A stretch of DNA of 64,000 nucleotides from Nocardioides sp. YR527 (GCF_900101045.1 NZ_FNFN01000003.1:434001-498000); one strand, 5' to 3'; positions 51,978 through 61,614 are shown, numbered from the stretch's first letter. Made by a program: numbers and translations. Notes: generated by a model from the sequence alone, not told the origin.

Positions 51978-52880
51978 ATGCCCGCCCTCGACCCGACCCA
52001 GCTCGAGACCCTCGTCGTGATCGCCGAGGAAGGCACCTTCGACGCCGCGGCGAGACGACTCCACATCACTCCGAGCGCCGTCAGCCAGCGGATCCGGGCG
52101 CTCGAGCGCGCGGCCGGGCAGGTGCTGGTGCGGCGTACGACTCCCTGCACCCCCACCGAGGCCGGCGAGCCTCTGATCAGGCATGGCCGGCAGCTCCGCC
52201 TGCTGCTCACCGAAGCCGCCGCGACCCTCAGCACGGACGAGACCAGCGACAACACCGTCGTAGACCTCTCGATCGTGGTCAACGCGGACACCCTCGCGAC
52301 CTGGTTCCGCCCGGTCCTCGACGAGGTGGCGACCTGGGATCGGACGGCGCTGCGGATCACCGTTGAGGATCAGGGCTACTCGGCCGACGCGCTACGCCGC
52401 GGCGAGGTCCTCGCCGCGGTCACCAGCGAGCCGCGACCGGTCCAGGGTTGCACCGCCGAGCCCCTGGGAAGGCTCCGCTACACCCCCGGCGCGACCCCGG
52501 CGCTCGTCGAGCGCTACCGCAAGGGCAGAGGCATCGACTGGAGCGCGATCCCGATGATCGTCTACAACGAGAAGGATCACCTCCAGGACGAGGTGCTGGC
52601 GGCGCACGGCGCGACCCGGCCGCCGGTGATCCACCGCGTCCCGAGCAGCCATGACTTCCACGAGGCCATCAGGCGCGGCCTCGGCTGGGGCATGCTCCTC
52701 GACGCCCAGGCCGAGGCCGACCTCGCAACCAGGACGACGATCCCGCTCCCGGGCGCGAAGCCGATCGACGTCCAGCTCTTCTGGCAGCGCTGGCGCCTCG
52801 ACTCTGTCGCTCTCGATGACCTGAGCGAAGCCGTACGCCGAGCCGCCCGCGACCAGCTACGCTCGACGCGTCGTCGCTGA
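51978..52880 (+). CDS. LysR-type regulator of the LysG/ArgP group
   Basis: The 300-residue protein has the HTH of the LysG/ArgP/IciA branch (LETLVVIAEEGTFDAAARRLHITPSAVSQRIRALE, core DAAARRLHITPSAVSQRI) and a LysR effector domain. Divergent pairing with a LysE-type exporter is the classical arrangement, in which intracellular Lys or Arg induces export. The 50-base gap is AT-rich for this genome and must carry both promoters. Confidence 0.93.
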   Translation: MPALDPTQLETLVVIAEEGTFDAAARRLHITPSAVSQRIRALERAAGQVLVRRTTPCTPTEAGEPLIRHGRQLRLLLTEAAATLSTDETSDNTVVDLSIVVNADTLATWFRPVLDEVATWDRTALRITVEDQGYSADALRRGEVLAAVTSEPRPVQGCTAEPLGRLRYTPGATPALVERYRKGRGIDWSAIPMIVYNEKDHLQDEVLAAHGATRPPVIHRVPSSHDFHEAIRRGLGWGMLLDAQAEADLATRTTIPLPGAKPIDVQLFWQRWRLDSVALDDLSEAVRRAARDQLRSTRRR

Positions 52881-52885
52881 TCGGG

Positions 52886-53242
52886 TCAGGCCCGGCCGCC
52901 GGGGTGGCCGGATCCGAACTGCTGGCCGTGAGGCGCGCCCTGGATGGGCTGGCCGGCCGGCGGGTAGTGCCCCTGTGACGGAGGGCCCGGAGGGTAGGCC
53001 CCCTGAGGACCGCCGCCGTAGGGACCGGCGTCGTACTGGCGGTGCTCGACGGCGGTGGTGTGCTGGGACCGGCTCACCGACAGCAGCACGCCGATCACGA
53101 TCGCGAGGCCGCCGGCGATCACGAAGATCCAGCCCAGCGGCTCGCTCGCGATCGCGTTGGCGAGCTCGTCGGGCAGATCCACGGCGCTGGTGAGCAGGAT
53201 GAGTCCGAGGACCAGCAGGATGATCCCTAGGCCGATGGTCAT
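52886..53242 (-). CDS. DUF6458-like small membrane protein
   Basis: The 118-residue protein has two hydrophobic helices (residues 2-20 and 36-58) and a Gly/Pro/Gln-rich cytoplasmic or exported tail (YGGGPQGAYPPGPP). The two-helix core with EPLGWIFVIAGGLAIVIG matches the small actinobacterial DUF6458 group as I recall it. Function unknown. Confidence 0.7.
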   Translation of the reverse strand: MTIGLGIILLVLGLILLTSAVDLPDELANAIASEPLGWIFVIAGGLAIVIGVLLSVSRSQHTTAVEHRQYDAGPYGGGPQGAYPPGPPSQGHYPPAGQPIQGAPHGQQFGSGHPGGRA

Positions 53243-53332
53243 GACAGAACTCCAGAGGTTGGGGGTGGCGCGCCACGCTACCCAGCCGGTTCAGGCCCCC
53301 ATACCGTCCCCCGCATCACGACCCGCCGCAGG

Positions 53333-54565
53333 TCAGCCCGTACCCCGCGCCCCGGCCACCCCGCGCGCCGCGACCCCGAGCAGCACCAGCAGGAGCGCGC
53401 CGAAGGCGAGCATCGCCGGCTCGGTCGCGACGTACTGCACCAGGATCCCCAGCAGCACCACCGGCACCGTGATCCCGAGATAGGCCATCAGGAAGAGCCC
53501 GGCCAGCGCCTCGCCACGGCTGTTCGCCGGTGCCACCGAGATCACGGTGGCGACCGCCGCCTTGAAGGACATCCCCGATCCGGCCCCGGTGACGACGGCC
53601 CCGACGACCAGGATCCAGAACGTGCCGGACAGCAGCGCGCCGACCACGAGAAGCAGTCCGGCGGTCAGCGCGACCAGCCCGACGACGTACAGCCGACGGC
53701 GCGGCCAGCCTCCGGCGAGCACCTGGAAGAGCGCCGCGGCCCCGAAGATGGAGAACCCGACCACGCCCGCGACGGCGTGCGAGTGGAGACCGAGGTCGTT
53801 GGCCAGGAACGACGGCACCAGCGAGGTGAAGAAGCCGAACATCGCGAACGCCACGAAGCTCGCCATCCCCGCGGCGAAGTACGCGCCGCGCGCGTCGGCC
53901 GGCACCCGCACCCGCTGCGGCCGGTAGGTCCACCCCGGCTGGTCGGTGTCGACCGTCTCCGGCGCCGCCACCACCGCGAGCAGACCGAGCACCATCAGGA
54001 ACGCGAAGACCGCGTACGGCGTGTAGAGCGGTCGCGGCGCCCACTCGGCCAGGGCGCCGGCGATCAGCGGCCCCAGCCCCAGGCCGCCGATGTTTGCCGC
54101 GGTCGCGACCACCTCGGCCCGGGTCGCCGGCGCCTCCGGGCGGGCGGACCGGTGCAGCTCGGCGAGATGTGCCGTCGCGGTCGCGGTCAGCATCCCGACG
54201 CCGAGCCCGGACAGCAGTCGCGCCAGCAGCAGCCAGCCCAGCTCATGGGTCGAGAGGAAGATCAGCGCGGAGAGCACGTTGAGCAGCACCGCCGGCGCCA
54301 CCACCCGCCGTCGCCCGAACCGGTCCGAGAGGTGGCCGGCGAGGAAGAGCGAGATCGCCACCCCGGCGCCGTACGTCGCGAACACCAGGGTGATCACGAA
54401 CGAGCTCCACCCCTGCTCGTCGACGTAGAAGACGTAGAGCGGCGCGGGCGCGGCCGCGAAGCCCATCGTCACCGCGAACAGGAACGCCACCGACCAGAAC
54501 CCGCGCGAGTGATGAACGGAGCTCGTACGAATCCGGGACTCGGTCACAGAGGTCACGTGACTCAT
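53333..54565 (-). CDS. MFS transporter
   Basis: The 410-residue protein has 12 predicted helices and the MFS loop motif GHLSDRFGRRRV between helices 2 and 3. The start at 54565 (GGGAG six bases upstream) is preferred over a TTG one codon earlier. A drug or metabolite exporter is the usual role; substrate unknown. It is the only gene between the LysG/DUF6458 genes and the FadE5-like gene and lies downstream of a strong terminator. Confidence 0.88.
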   Translation of the reverse strand: MSHVTSVTESRIRTSSVHHSRGFWSVAFLFAVTMGFAAAPAPLYVFYVDEQGWSSFVITLVFATYGAGVAISLFLAGHLSDRFGRRRVVAPAVLLNVLSALIFLSTHELGWLLLARLLSGLGVGMLTATATAHLAELHRSARPEAPATRAEVVATAANIGGLGLGPLIAGALAEWAPRPLYTPYAVFAFLMVLGLLAVVAAPETVDTDQPGWTYRPQRVRVPADARGAYFAAGMASFVAFAMFGFFTSLVPSFLANDLGLHSHAVAGVVGFSIFGAAALFQVLAGGWPRRRLYVVGLVALTAGLLLVVGALLSGTFWILVVGAVVTGAGSGMSFKAAVATVISVAPANSRGEALAGLFLMAYLGITVPVVLLGILVQYVATEPAMLAFGALLLVLLGVAARGVAGARGTG

Positions 54566-54610
54566 CAACCACTCCCGGTGCCCAACTCATTCCGGGCGAC
54601 GAAATGCACC

Positions 54611-54640
54611 GCGGCCCGCCCGGAGAACCGGGCGGGCCGC
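54611..54640 (-). terminator. Terminator of the acyl-CoA dehydrogenase gene
   Basis: A perfect 13-bp stem GCGGCCCGCCCGG (54611-54623) with 54628-54640 and an AGAA loop lies 34 bases after the stop on the minus strand. Confidence 0.85.
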
Positions 54641-54674
54641 AGCGTACGAGCGGATCAGAACCTGTGGATCAACC

Positions 54675-56528
54675 TCAGAAGGCCGACTCGGGCAGATCCA
54701 TGATCGAGTTGTCGATCGCCTCGGCGATCGCCCGCTCAGCGGTCAGCTTGGGCAGGTTGTAGGAGGCGAAGAACTTCGCGGCGGCGACCTTGCCGGTGTA
54801 GAAGTCCTTGTCCTTGCCCGGGTCACCCGCGAGGGCGGCGAGGGCGATCTCGGCCTGGCGCAGCAGCAGCCACGCGACCACGACGTCGCCGACGGCGAGC
54901 AGCAGGCGCGAGGTGTTCTGGGCGACCTTGTAGATGTTGCTGATCTCCTCCTGGGAGGCCATCAGGTCGTTGAACATGTGGCCGACGATCGCGTTGACGT
55001 CCTCGAGCGCGGTCGCGAGCAGGGCACGCGACTCCTTGAGCTCGGCGGAGCCCTCGTTGTCGAGGAAGGCCTGGATCTCGCCGGCGATCTGGCCGAGCGC
55101 GGCGCCCTGGTTCTTCACGATTTTGCGGAAGAAGAAGTCCTGGCCCTGGATCGCGGTGGTGCCCTCGTAGATCGAGTCGATCTTGGCGTCGCGGACGTAC
55201 TGCTCGATCGGGTACTCCTGCAGGAAGCCCGACCCACCGAAGGTCTGCAGCGACTCGGTGCCGAGAAGCACCCAGGCGCGCTCGGAGCCGTAGCCCTTGA
55301 CGATCGGCAGCAGCAGGTCGTTGACCGCGGCGGCCAGCTTGTGCTCGTCGGAGCCGTCCTCGGTGAGGACGACCTTCTCCTGCCACGAGGTCGTGTAGTA
55401 GACCAGCGCGCGCATGCCCTCGGCGAACGACTTCTGCACCAGCAGCGAGCGGCGTACGTCGGGGTGGTGGGTGATCGTGACGCGCGGGTCCGTCTTCGCG
55501 GCGGCGACGAGGTCGGCGCCCTGGACGCGGGTCTTGGCGTACTCGAGCGCGTTCAGGTAGCCGGTCGAGAGGGTCGCGATGGCCTTGGTGCCGACCATCA
55601 TCCGAGCGTTCTCGATGACGTCGAACATCTGACGGATGCCGTCGTGCACCTCGCCGAGCAGCCAGCCCTGAGCGGCCTCGCCGCCGCCGACCTGCGGATC
55701 GCCGAAGGTGAGCTCGCAGGTGTTGGACACCTTGATGCCCATCTTGTGCTCGACGTTGGTGACGTACGCACCGTTGCGCTCGCCGGTGAGCTCACCGGTC
55801 TCGTGGTCGAAGTGGTACTTCGGCACGAGGAAGAGGGAGAGGCCCTTGGTGCCCGGGCCGCCGACGCCCTCGACGCCCTTCGGGCGGGCGAGGACGAGGT
55901 GCATGATGTTCTCCTGCAGATCCGACTCGGCGCTGGTGATGAAGCGCTTGACGCCGGTGATGTTCCAGGAGCCGTCCTCGTTGGGCGTGGCGAAGGTCTT
56001 GCCGGCGCCGACGTCGGAGCCCGCGTCGGGCTCGGTCAGCACCATGGTGGAGCCCCAGAGGCGCTCGACCATGATCTTGGCGATCTGCTTGTCGCGGTCG
56101 TTGCCGTTCTCGAAGACGACCTTCGAGAAGAACGGGCCGGCGGCGTACATCCAGATCGCCGGGTTGGCGCCGAGCAGCATCTCGGCGGTCGCCCAGACCA
56201 GCGAGTTCGGGGCCACCTGGCCACCGATCTCCTCGGGAGTGTGCAGGCTCCAGAAGCCCGAGTCCATCCACGCGTCGTAGGACTTCTTGAACGCGGCCGG
56301 GACCGGCGCGGTGTTGGTCTTGGGGTCGAAGACCGGCGGGTTGCGGTCGGCTTCGACGAACGACTCGGCGAGGTCCTCACGCGAAAGGCGCTCGACCTCG
56401 GCGAGGATCTCCTTCGCGGTGTCGACGTCCAGGTCCGCGAAGGGACCGGTGCCGAGGACCTTGTCCGTGCCGAAGACCTCGAACAGGTTGAACTCGATGT
56501 CGCGGAGATTGCTCTTGTAGTGGCTCAC
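54675..56528 (-). CDS. Long-form acyl-CoA dehydrogenase (FadE5-like)
   Basis: The 617-residue flavoenzyme is well above the usual 380-400, as in the FadE5 (Rv0244c) class, which has a C-terminal extension. It has the acyl-CoA dehydrogenase motifs [15 protein letters not shown] (FAD/substrate loop), [12 protein letters not shown] and [18 protein letters not shown] (catalytic/FAD region, core [14 protein letters not shown]). The GTG at 56528 follows AAGGTGGA. It oxidises long-chain acyl-CoAs in beta-oxidation. A clear promoter with an operator-like element lies just upstream. Confidence 0.95.
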   Translation of the reverse strand: MSHYKSNLRDIEFNLFEVFGTDKVLGTGPFADLDVDTAKEILAEVERLSREDLAESFVEADRNPPVFDPKTNTAPVPAAFKKSYDAWMDSGFWSLHTPEEIGGQVAPNSLVWATAEMLLGANPAIWMYAAGPFFSKVVFENGNDRDKQIAKIMVERLWGSTMVLTEPDAGSDVGAGKTFATPNEDGSWNITGVKRFITSAESDLQENIMHLVLARPKGVEGVGGPGTKGLSLFLVPKYHFDHETGELTGERNGAYVTNVEHKMGIKVSNTCELTFGDPQVGGGEAAQGWLLGEVHDGIRQMFDVIENARMMVGTKAIATLSTGYLNALEYAKTRVQGADLVAAAKTDPRVTITHHPDVRRSLLVQKSFAEGMRALVYYTTSWQEKVVLTEDGSDEHKLAAAVNDLLLPIVKGYGSERAWVLLGTESLQTFGGSGFLQEYPIEQYVRDAKIDSIYEGTTAIQGQDFFFRKIVKNQGAALGQIAGEIQAFLDNEGSAELKESRALLATALEDVNAIVGHMFNDLMASQEEISNIYKVAQNTSRLLLAVGDVVVAWLLLRQAEIALAALAGDPGKDKDFYTGKVAAAKFFASYNLPKLTAERAIAEAIDNSIMDLPESAF

Positions 56529-56589
56529 TGATCCACCTTCATAACCTTTGTCGGATGTACCAGTTGCGGGAGCGCCGGTCGGCACGCAC

Positions 56590-56636
56590 TACTGGCGGGT
56601 AACATTAAGAATAGGCTCGCCCTCAAGGGGTGGCAA
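56590..56636 (-). promoter_or_regulatory. Promoter and operator of the acyl-CoA dehydrogenase gene
   Basis: On the minus strand: TTGCCA (56631-56636), 17-base spacer, TATTCT (56608-56613), start near 56601. The near-palindrome TACTGGCGGGTA (56590-56601) covers the first transcribed bases. That is a usual place for a repressor of fatty acid genes. Confidence 0.6.
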
Positions 56637-56644
56637 GCCCGGGG

Positions 56645-57889
56645 CTACTCGCAGGTAGGGGTCTTCGTCACAGTGCGGCGCCACGGGAGCAGGGCGGAGG
56701 AAAGCAGAAGTACGCCTCCGGCCACCGCGATCGCGGTCCGCGGGCTCGTCGCAGCGGCCAGTGCCCCGGCCGCCAGGACGCCGACGGGCTGGGCAACCTT
56801 CATCGTGATCGACCACGCCGCCTGGACCCGGGACATGTGGTCGTCCGCGGTCTCGCGCATCCGATAGGCGGCGAAGGTCGGGTTGAAGACACCGGCGCAG
56901 AGGATCAGCCCGAAGTTGGCGGCGGTGAACCAGGCGAACCCGACCGGGCCGGTCGGGGTGAAGGCGATCGGGATCGTCCACAGGGTCCGGGCGACCCCGG
57001 ACCCGAGCAGCACCGCCCGCTCGCCGAGCCGGTTCGTGAGCCGGGGTGCGCACATGGCGCCGAGGATGCCGCCGAGGCAGGGCACGCCCATGGCGACGCC
57101 GTACATCCATGGCTCCATGCCGAGCACCCGCAGGGTCAGCACCAGCTGCAGCGGGCTGGTCGCGATCACGCCCGAGCCGAAGAGGGCCGCGTTGAGGAAG
57201 AGCGAGCGCAGGTCGCGCCGGGCGAGGATGTAGCGCCAGCCGGCGGTCACCTCGGCCAGCCAGTGCTGCGGCTTCCTCGTCGGGGGCTGAGGTTCCGGCG
57301 TACGGATCGAGCGGATGCCGAGGGCCGAGAGCAGGTAGGTCAGTGCATCCACCAGCACGGTCAGGGTCGGCCCTGCTACGGAGACCAGGGCGCCGCCGAT
57401 CGGCGGGCCCGCGGTGAAGGTGGTCCAGAACGTCGTCTCCAGCCGGCTGGTCGCGGTCAGCCTGGCCTCCGGGGCGACCAGTGCCTTCAGGTGGGCGCCG
57501 GAGGCCGCGGTGAAGGCGAGCTCGCAGGTCGCGGCGAGGACGCCGACGACGCACAGGTGGGGATAGGTGAGCCGGTCGGCCAGTCCCGCCGCGGGGATGC
57601 TGAGCATCGCCGTGAACCGGATCAGGTCGGCGCCGATCATCGTCGGCCGCTTGTGGCGGTACTCGATCCATGGGCCGAGCCGGATCCCCGCCGCCGCGGC
57701 CGCGAACCCGGACAGGGCTGCCAGCAGCGACACCTGGAAGGTCGACGAATCGAGCACGAGCACCGCGACGAGTGGCAGTGCGCCGTACGCGATCGTCGAC
57801 CCGGCCTGGCTCGTCGCCGTGGCCAGCCAGAGCCGGTTGAAGTCCCGCCCTGGTGCCGCGCTCCTGCGCGCGGTCTCCGAGACGGTCAC
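56645..57889 (-). CDS. MFS transporter (EntS-like)
   Basis: The 414-residue protein has 12 predicted helices, starting at GTG 57889. The EYRHKRPTMIGADLIRF loop (RHKRPTMIGADLI) and ETTFWTTFTAGPPIGG pattern match the enterobactin-exporter-like MFS branch. Substrate unknown. It ends nine bases before the promoter of the fadE gene and probably has its own transcript. Confidence 0.87.
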   Translation of the reverse strand: MTVSETARRSAAPGRDFNRLWLATATSQAGSTIAYGALPLVAVLVLDSSTFQVSLLAALSGFAAAAAGIRLGPWIEYRHKRPTMIGADLIRFTAMLSIPAAGLADRLTYPHLCVVGVLAATCELAFTAASGAHLKALVAPEARLTATSRLETTFWTTFTAGPPIGGALVSVAGPTLTVLVDALTYLLSALGIRSIRTPEPQPPTRKPQHWLAEVTAGWRYILARRDLRSLFLNAALFGSGVIATSPLQLVLTLRVLGMEPWMYGVAMGVPCLGGILGAMCAPRLTNRLGERAVLLGSGVARTLWTIPIAFTPTGPVGFAWFTAANFGLILCAGVFNPTFAAYRMRETADDHMSRVQAAWSITMKVAQPVGVLAAGALAAATSPRTAIAVAGGVLLLSSALLPWRRTVTKTPTCE

Positions 57890-57925
57890 CCGGCGACCCT
57901 ATCCGGGCGGGAGTAGGCGATCAGG

Positions 57926-57939
57926 TAGAACACGTTCCA
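57926..57939. promoter_or_regulatory. KstR-type operator
   Basis: TAGAACACGTTCCA fits the published KstR consensus TnnAACnnGTTnnA at every fixed base. It lies 23 bases upstream of the SnoaL-like ATG and 37 bases before the divergent MFS start, so it could control both. Confidence 0.65.
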
Positions 57940-57961
57940 GTTTCGGCGTACGATCGCGGTC

Positions 57962-58414
57962 ATGATCTCCTCCGACGCCATCACCTGGAACGCCCCCGAC
58001 GACGAACACCCCGCACGTACGGCAGGGCAGCGCTCCTATGCCGCCGTCGCCAAGGGCGACCTCGACGAGTGGCTCACGGTCTACGCCGAGGACTGTGTGC
58101 TCGAGGACCCGGTCGGGCCGTCGATGTTCGACCCCGAGGGCAAGGGCCACCACGGCCACGAGGGGCTCAAGGCGTTCTGGGAGAAGGCGATCGCCTCGGT
58201 CCACACCTTCGAGTTCGAGATCAACGACTCCTTCGCCAACCCCGAGGGCAACACCTGCGCCAACATCGGCAAGATCAAGACGAGCTTCCCCGACGGCAGC
58301 TACACCACCACCGACCTGATCATGGTCTACACCGTCAACGACGAGGGCCGCATCAAGTCGATGAAGGCCTTCTGGGAGCCCGACCGCACGATGGCGAGCT
58401 TCACCTCCGCCTGA
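57962..58414 (+). CDS. SnoaL/ketosteroid-isomerase-like NTF2-fold protein
   Basis: The 150-residue cone-fold protein has AVAKGDLDEWLTVYAEDCVLEDP (core DLDEWLTVYAEDCVLEDP) and the closing strand KSMKAFWEPDR, as in ketosteroid isomerase-like hydratases and isomerases. A KstR-type operator directly upstream fits a steroid catabolic role, but the exact reaction is open. ATG 57962 is near the promoter; no strong SD is seen. Confidence 0.8.
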   Translation: MISSDAITWNAPDDEHPARTAGQRSYAAVAKGDLDEWLTVYAEDCVLEDPVGPSMFDPEGKGHHGHEGLKAFWEKAIASVHTFEFEINDSFANPEGNTCANIGKIKTSFPDGSYTTTDLIMVYTVNDEGRIKSMKAFWEPDRTMASFTSA

Positions 58415-58421
58415 TGCCGGG

Positions 58422-58480
58422 TAGTCCGAGACGTTCGGGCCCATCTACCGGCGGGTAGCGGGCGGAAACGTCTCGGACTA
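58422..58480. terminator. Bidirectional terminator between SnoaL-like and RTX genes
   Basis: A perfect 14-bp stem TAGTCCGAGACGTT (58422-58435) pairs with 58467-58480; the loop holds GGGCCC and TACCGGCGGGTA (58446-58457). The stem begins like the terminator at 18864 (GTAGTCCG). Confidence 0.75.
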
Positions 58481-58482
58481 TC

Positions 58483-59514
58483 TCAGGGAGTCCAGTAGGT
58501 GCCCCCGGTCGGCGGCCTGGAGGTCGTCATACCCACCTCCGTGCACGAGTACGTGGAGCCCGCCCCGGGCTCGGGGGCGCAGTCGTCTCGCCCCGCTTGA
58601 CCCTTCACGATGTCGGCGCCCCGGCCTCCGAGCAGACGGTCGTTCTCGTTTCCGCCGAGAAGGCGATCGCGGTCGTCGCCACCCACGAGGCTGTCCGCAC
58701 CCGTGCCGCCCTCGAGGTGGTCGGCGCCGTCGGCGCCAGTGATCCAGTCTCGGCCGGGGCCGCCGTAGAGGCTGTCGTTTCCGGCGGACCCGTGGATGCT
58801 GTCGGGGCCGCTGCCGCCGTAGATCCTCTCGGAGCCGCTGCCACCGCTCATGCCATCGGCTCCGTCGCCGCCGTAGAGCAGGTCGTTGCCCGCTTCGCCT
58901 CGGACGTAGTCGTCACCGCTGCCGCCTGACACGGTGTCGTTTCCGGACGACCCGTAGAGGTTGTCCCGCCCGCCTTCGCCGTAGACACGGTCGTTGCCCC
59001 CTTGGCCGACAACGAGGTCCTGGCCCTCGCCGCCGTAGAGCGTGTCGCCGCTATCGGTTCCGCTGCTCTCGATGCGGTCGCCGGGGTTGTAGTGACCATG
59101 GATGGCGTCGTTGCCGCCCATGCCCCAGATGACGTCGGAGCCGGTGCCGCCGCGCAGCTGGTCGCCGCCGGAGGTTCCGTGGATCCGGTCGTTGCCGGAC
59201 CCGCCGAAGGCGTACGTCGACCAGATCTCGTCGTTTCCGCCCTGCCCGAAGACGATGTCTGTGGCGTGGATCTTGTCATCGCCGTCGCCGCCGCACACGA
59301 CGTCATTCGCGTCGGCGTAGATGATGTCGGCGCCGGGCGTGCCGAGGATGAAGTCCTGGTCGGAGGACGTCGTCGGCGTCTGTCCCCGATTCATGTCGAC
59401 AGTGACCGTTACTCCTCCGCAGGTAGCGGCCGCGTTCGCGGTGCTGGCGGTCAGCGTGATTCCGGGGATGACCAGAAGCGACGCCGCTCCTGAGATGAGG
59501 GCTGAGGTACGCAC
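58483..59514 (-). CDS. Secreted RTX-repeat calcium-binding protein
   Basis: The 343-residue protein starts at GTG, with a Sec signal (1-28, ending STANA-A). Twenty or so GGxGxDxUx nonapeptides (about 60-315, for example GGSGNDRIHG, GGPGRDWITG) form calcium-binding beta-rolls. Unlike the protein at 1097-2683 it has no long C-terminal Ig-like part. It ends in a short Cys-containing tail (DDCAPEPGAG, TYSCTEV). Role unknown; both proteins are probably exposed at or released from the cell surface. Confidence 0.87.
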   Translation of the reverse strand: MRTSALISGAASLLVIPGITLTASTANAAATCGGVTVTVDMNRGQTPTTSSDQDFILGTPGADIIYADANDVVCGGDGDDKIHATDIVFGQGGNDEIWSTYAFGGSGNDRIHGTSGGDQLRGGTGSDVIWGMGGNDAIHGHYNPGDRIESSGTDSGDTLYGGEGQDLVVGQGGNDRVYGEGGRDNLYGSSGNDTVSGGSGDDYVRGEAGNDLLYGGDGADGMSGGSGSERIYGGSGPDSIHGSAGNDSLYGGPGRDWITGADGADHLEGGTGADSLVGGDDRDRLLGGNENDRLLGGRGADIVKGQAGRDDCAPEPGAGSTYSCTEVGMTTSRPPTGGTYWTP

Positions 59515-59557
59515 AGCGGCAGACCCTAATGGGTATCGCGCCGCCGTGAAGCAGCAA

Positions 59558-60190
59558 TCACGCCACCGCGTGCTCGGCGATCCACTCGACCAGAGGACGT
59601 ACGGCTCGCCAGTCCTTCTTCACCTCGCCGACGAGGTCGGGGGTGTGGATGATCGGCTCGAAGCCGATGGTGCGGCCGAGGTGGATCGACTTGTGGCGGA
59701 GCAGCTCGATCTTGGGGTGGTCCTTGTCGAAGCCGCGCGGGGCGGTCTTGAGCCGGTCGCCGGTGACCTCGTAGCCCTTCTTCTCCGCGACCGCGAGTCG
59801 TTTCTCCAGGTCGGCGCCGTAGTGGTCGTGGACGATGGCGTCACGGAAGGCCGCCAGGCGGGGCGGCTCGAACCAGTAGCAGCCGCCACCGGTGCGGATG
59901 CCGCGGGGCGAGACCTCGACGTAGTAGCCGGTCTGCGGCGCCACGGCCACGAAGGCTCCCTGGTGGGTCTTGTAGGGGAGCTTGTCCTTCGAGAAACGTA
60001 CGTCGCGGTAGGGCCGGAAGATCTTGGCGCTGCCGAACTCCTCGGCGAGCTCGTCGGTGAGCGCCTTCATCGGCGCGTGGACAGACTCCTTGTAGATGTG
60101 CTTGTGGGCTTCCCAGAACGACTTGGTGTTGTCGACCTCGAGATCGTCGTAGAAGTCGAGCGCTGCCACGGGAAAACCTTCGAAAGCCAC
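59558..60190 (-). CDS. DUF2461 family protein
   Basis: The 210-residue cytoplasmic protein starts at GTG. It has DFYDDLEVDNTKSFWEAHK, RPYRDVRFSKDKLPYKTHQG and YYVEVSPRGIRTGGGCY, all matching DUF2461 (given in pieces of its order). Function unknown. It is followed by RTX and preceded by a lyase gene on the same strand, with no overlap. Confidence 0.85.
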   Translation of the reverse strand: MAFEGFPVAALDFYDDLEVDNTKSFWEAHKHIYKESVHAPMKALTDELAEEFGSAKIFRPYRDVRFSKDKLPYKTHQGAFVAVAPQTGYYVEVSPRGIRTGGGCYWFEPPRLAAFRDAIVHDHYGADLEKRLAVAEKKGYEVTGDRLKTAPRGFDKDHPKIELLRHKSIHLGRTIGFEPIIHTPDLVGEVKKDWRAVRPLVEWIAEHAVA

Positions 60191-60237
60191 GCTGCCGATC
60201 CTACGAGGCGCGTTTGCTCACGCCGAGTCGGCTGTCG

Positions 60238-61614
60238 CTAAACGCTCGGGATCTGGATGCCGTCGGCCACCCGGCGGGCATGCTCGGCCATGGCGCGGGC
60301 GATGTTGGCGGACTCGCCGAGGTGGCGGCACGGGTCGAGCAGGTCGGTGATCTCGGCGCGGGTGAAGTGCTCGGAGACCTCGGGCGACTCCGCGAGGAGC
60401 GAGGCGAAGTCGATGTCGTCGACGGCCGAACGCTGAGCCAGCTCGAAGACGACGTCGTGGGCGACCTGGCGGCCGATCCGCTCGCCGAGCTCGAGCATCA
60501 GCGACTCGGAGCCGATCAGCCCGCCGGACAGGGCCAGGTTGGCGCGCATCCGGTCCTCGTCGAAGGTCAGCCCGGTGAAGATGACGACCAGCCGAGCCAG
60601 TACGTCCCCGGCCAGGCGAGAGGCCTGCGCGACCGCATCCTCGAGGATGCCGGTCATGGCGCCGTTGGCCTCGTGGTCGTGGAGCATCGACTCCATCGCC
60701 GGGGCGACGAGCCCGCGCAGCTGGGTGGCGGAGGTGATCACGTCGAGCGTCAGCTGCGGGTTGCGCTTGTGGGGCATCGTCGAGGAGCCGATGGTGCCCT
60801 CGGGGATCGGCTCGAAGGCCTCCCCGAACTCGGGCTGCATCATCGAGTAGACGTCCTTGCCGATCTTGCCGGCGGTGCCACCGAGCATCCCCAGGATCGA
60901 GACCCACTCGACCATGCCGTCGTTGATCGCGCGCGAGGGGACCGGCATCGAGCCCATGTCGAGCCGGGAAGCCGTCTCGGTCTCGATGGCGCGAGCGTGG
61001 GAGCCGAAGGAGGCCATCGTCCCCGCGGCACCACCCATCAGGAGACGGAAGACGCGGTCCTCGACCGAACGGAGCCGGTCGACGTGGGCGGCGATCTCGT
61101 CGATCCAGATGGCGACCTTGAAGCCGAAGGTGATCGGGACCGCGTGCTGGGAGTGGGTGCGCCCCGGCATCGGCACCTCGGCGCCGGCCTCGGCGACCTT
61201 CGACAGCGAGCGGAGCAGGTCGCCGAGCAGGTCGAGGATCTTGTCGTGCGCCTGGCGCATCAGGATCAGGTCGGCGGTCTGGGTGATGTTCTGTGTGGTG
61301 GCGCCCCAGTGGACCCAGCCGCCGTGCTTCGCGCCGACGACCCGGCAGAGCTCCTCGACCAGCGGGGTCAGCGGGTGGCTGTGCTCGGCGGTGGCCTTCT
61401 CGATGCGGTCGAGGTCGAGCTTGTCCAGATCGGCGGCCTCCGCGATCGCCTCGCCGGCCTCCGCGGGGATCACCTTCACTGCCGCTTCGGCCTCGGCCAG
61501 GGCCGCCTCGACGTCGAGTCGCGCCTGGAGACGCGCCTCGTAGGTGAACAGATCTCCGATGCCGTGATCGGGGACTCGTCCGTCGGTGAATCGGCTGCTC
61601 GAGCCCGCGGGCAT
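60238..61614 (-). CDS. Adenylosuccinate lyase-family (fumarase/aspartase superfamily) enzyme
   Basis: The 458-residue enzyme has the superfamily signature GTIGSSTMPHKRNP, the HWGATTQNITQTAD helix with the catalytic His/Thr region, and PGRTHSQHAVP with the second catalytic His. It eliminates fumarate or isomerises a muconate-type substrate. The N-terminus and the TTQNITQ form resemble 3-carboxymuconate cycloisomerase/lyase subgroups more than the housekeeping PurB, so I leave the symbol blank. It starts at ATG 61614 with AAAGGAT upstream. Confidence 0.8.
   Translation of the reverse strand: MPAGSSSRFTDGRVPDHGIGDLFTYEARLQARLDVEAALAEAEAAVKVIPAEAGEAIAEAADLDKLDLDRIEKATAEHSHPLTPLVEELCRVVGAKHGGWVHWGATTQNITQTADLILMRQAHDKILDLLGDLLRSLSKVAEAGAEVPMPGRTHSQHAVPITFGFKVAIWIDEIAAHVDRLRSVEDRVFRLLMGGAAGTMASFGSHARAIETETASRLDMGSMPVPSRAINDGMVEWVSILGMLGGTAGKIGKDVYSMMQPEFGEAFEPIPEGTIGSSTMPHKRNPQLTLDVITSATQLRGLVAPAMESMLHDHEANGAMTGILEDAVAQASRLAGDVLARLVVIFTGLTFDEDRMRANLALSGGLIGSESLMLELGERIGRQVAHDVVFELAQRSAVDDIDFASLLAESPEVSEHFTRAEITDLLDPCRHLGESANIARAMAEHARRVADGIQIPSV

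Noticed and set aside
57567..57965. A 132-codon plus frame before the SnoaL-like gene
   Set aside because: It is the shadow of the MFS gene and passes through the KstR-like box.
58446..58457. TACCGGCGGGTA, a near-copy of the fadE operator-like element
   Set aside because: It lies in the loop of a bidirectional terminator between convergent genes, with no promoter to control.
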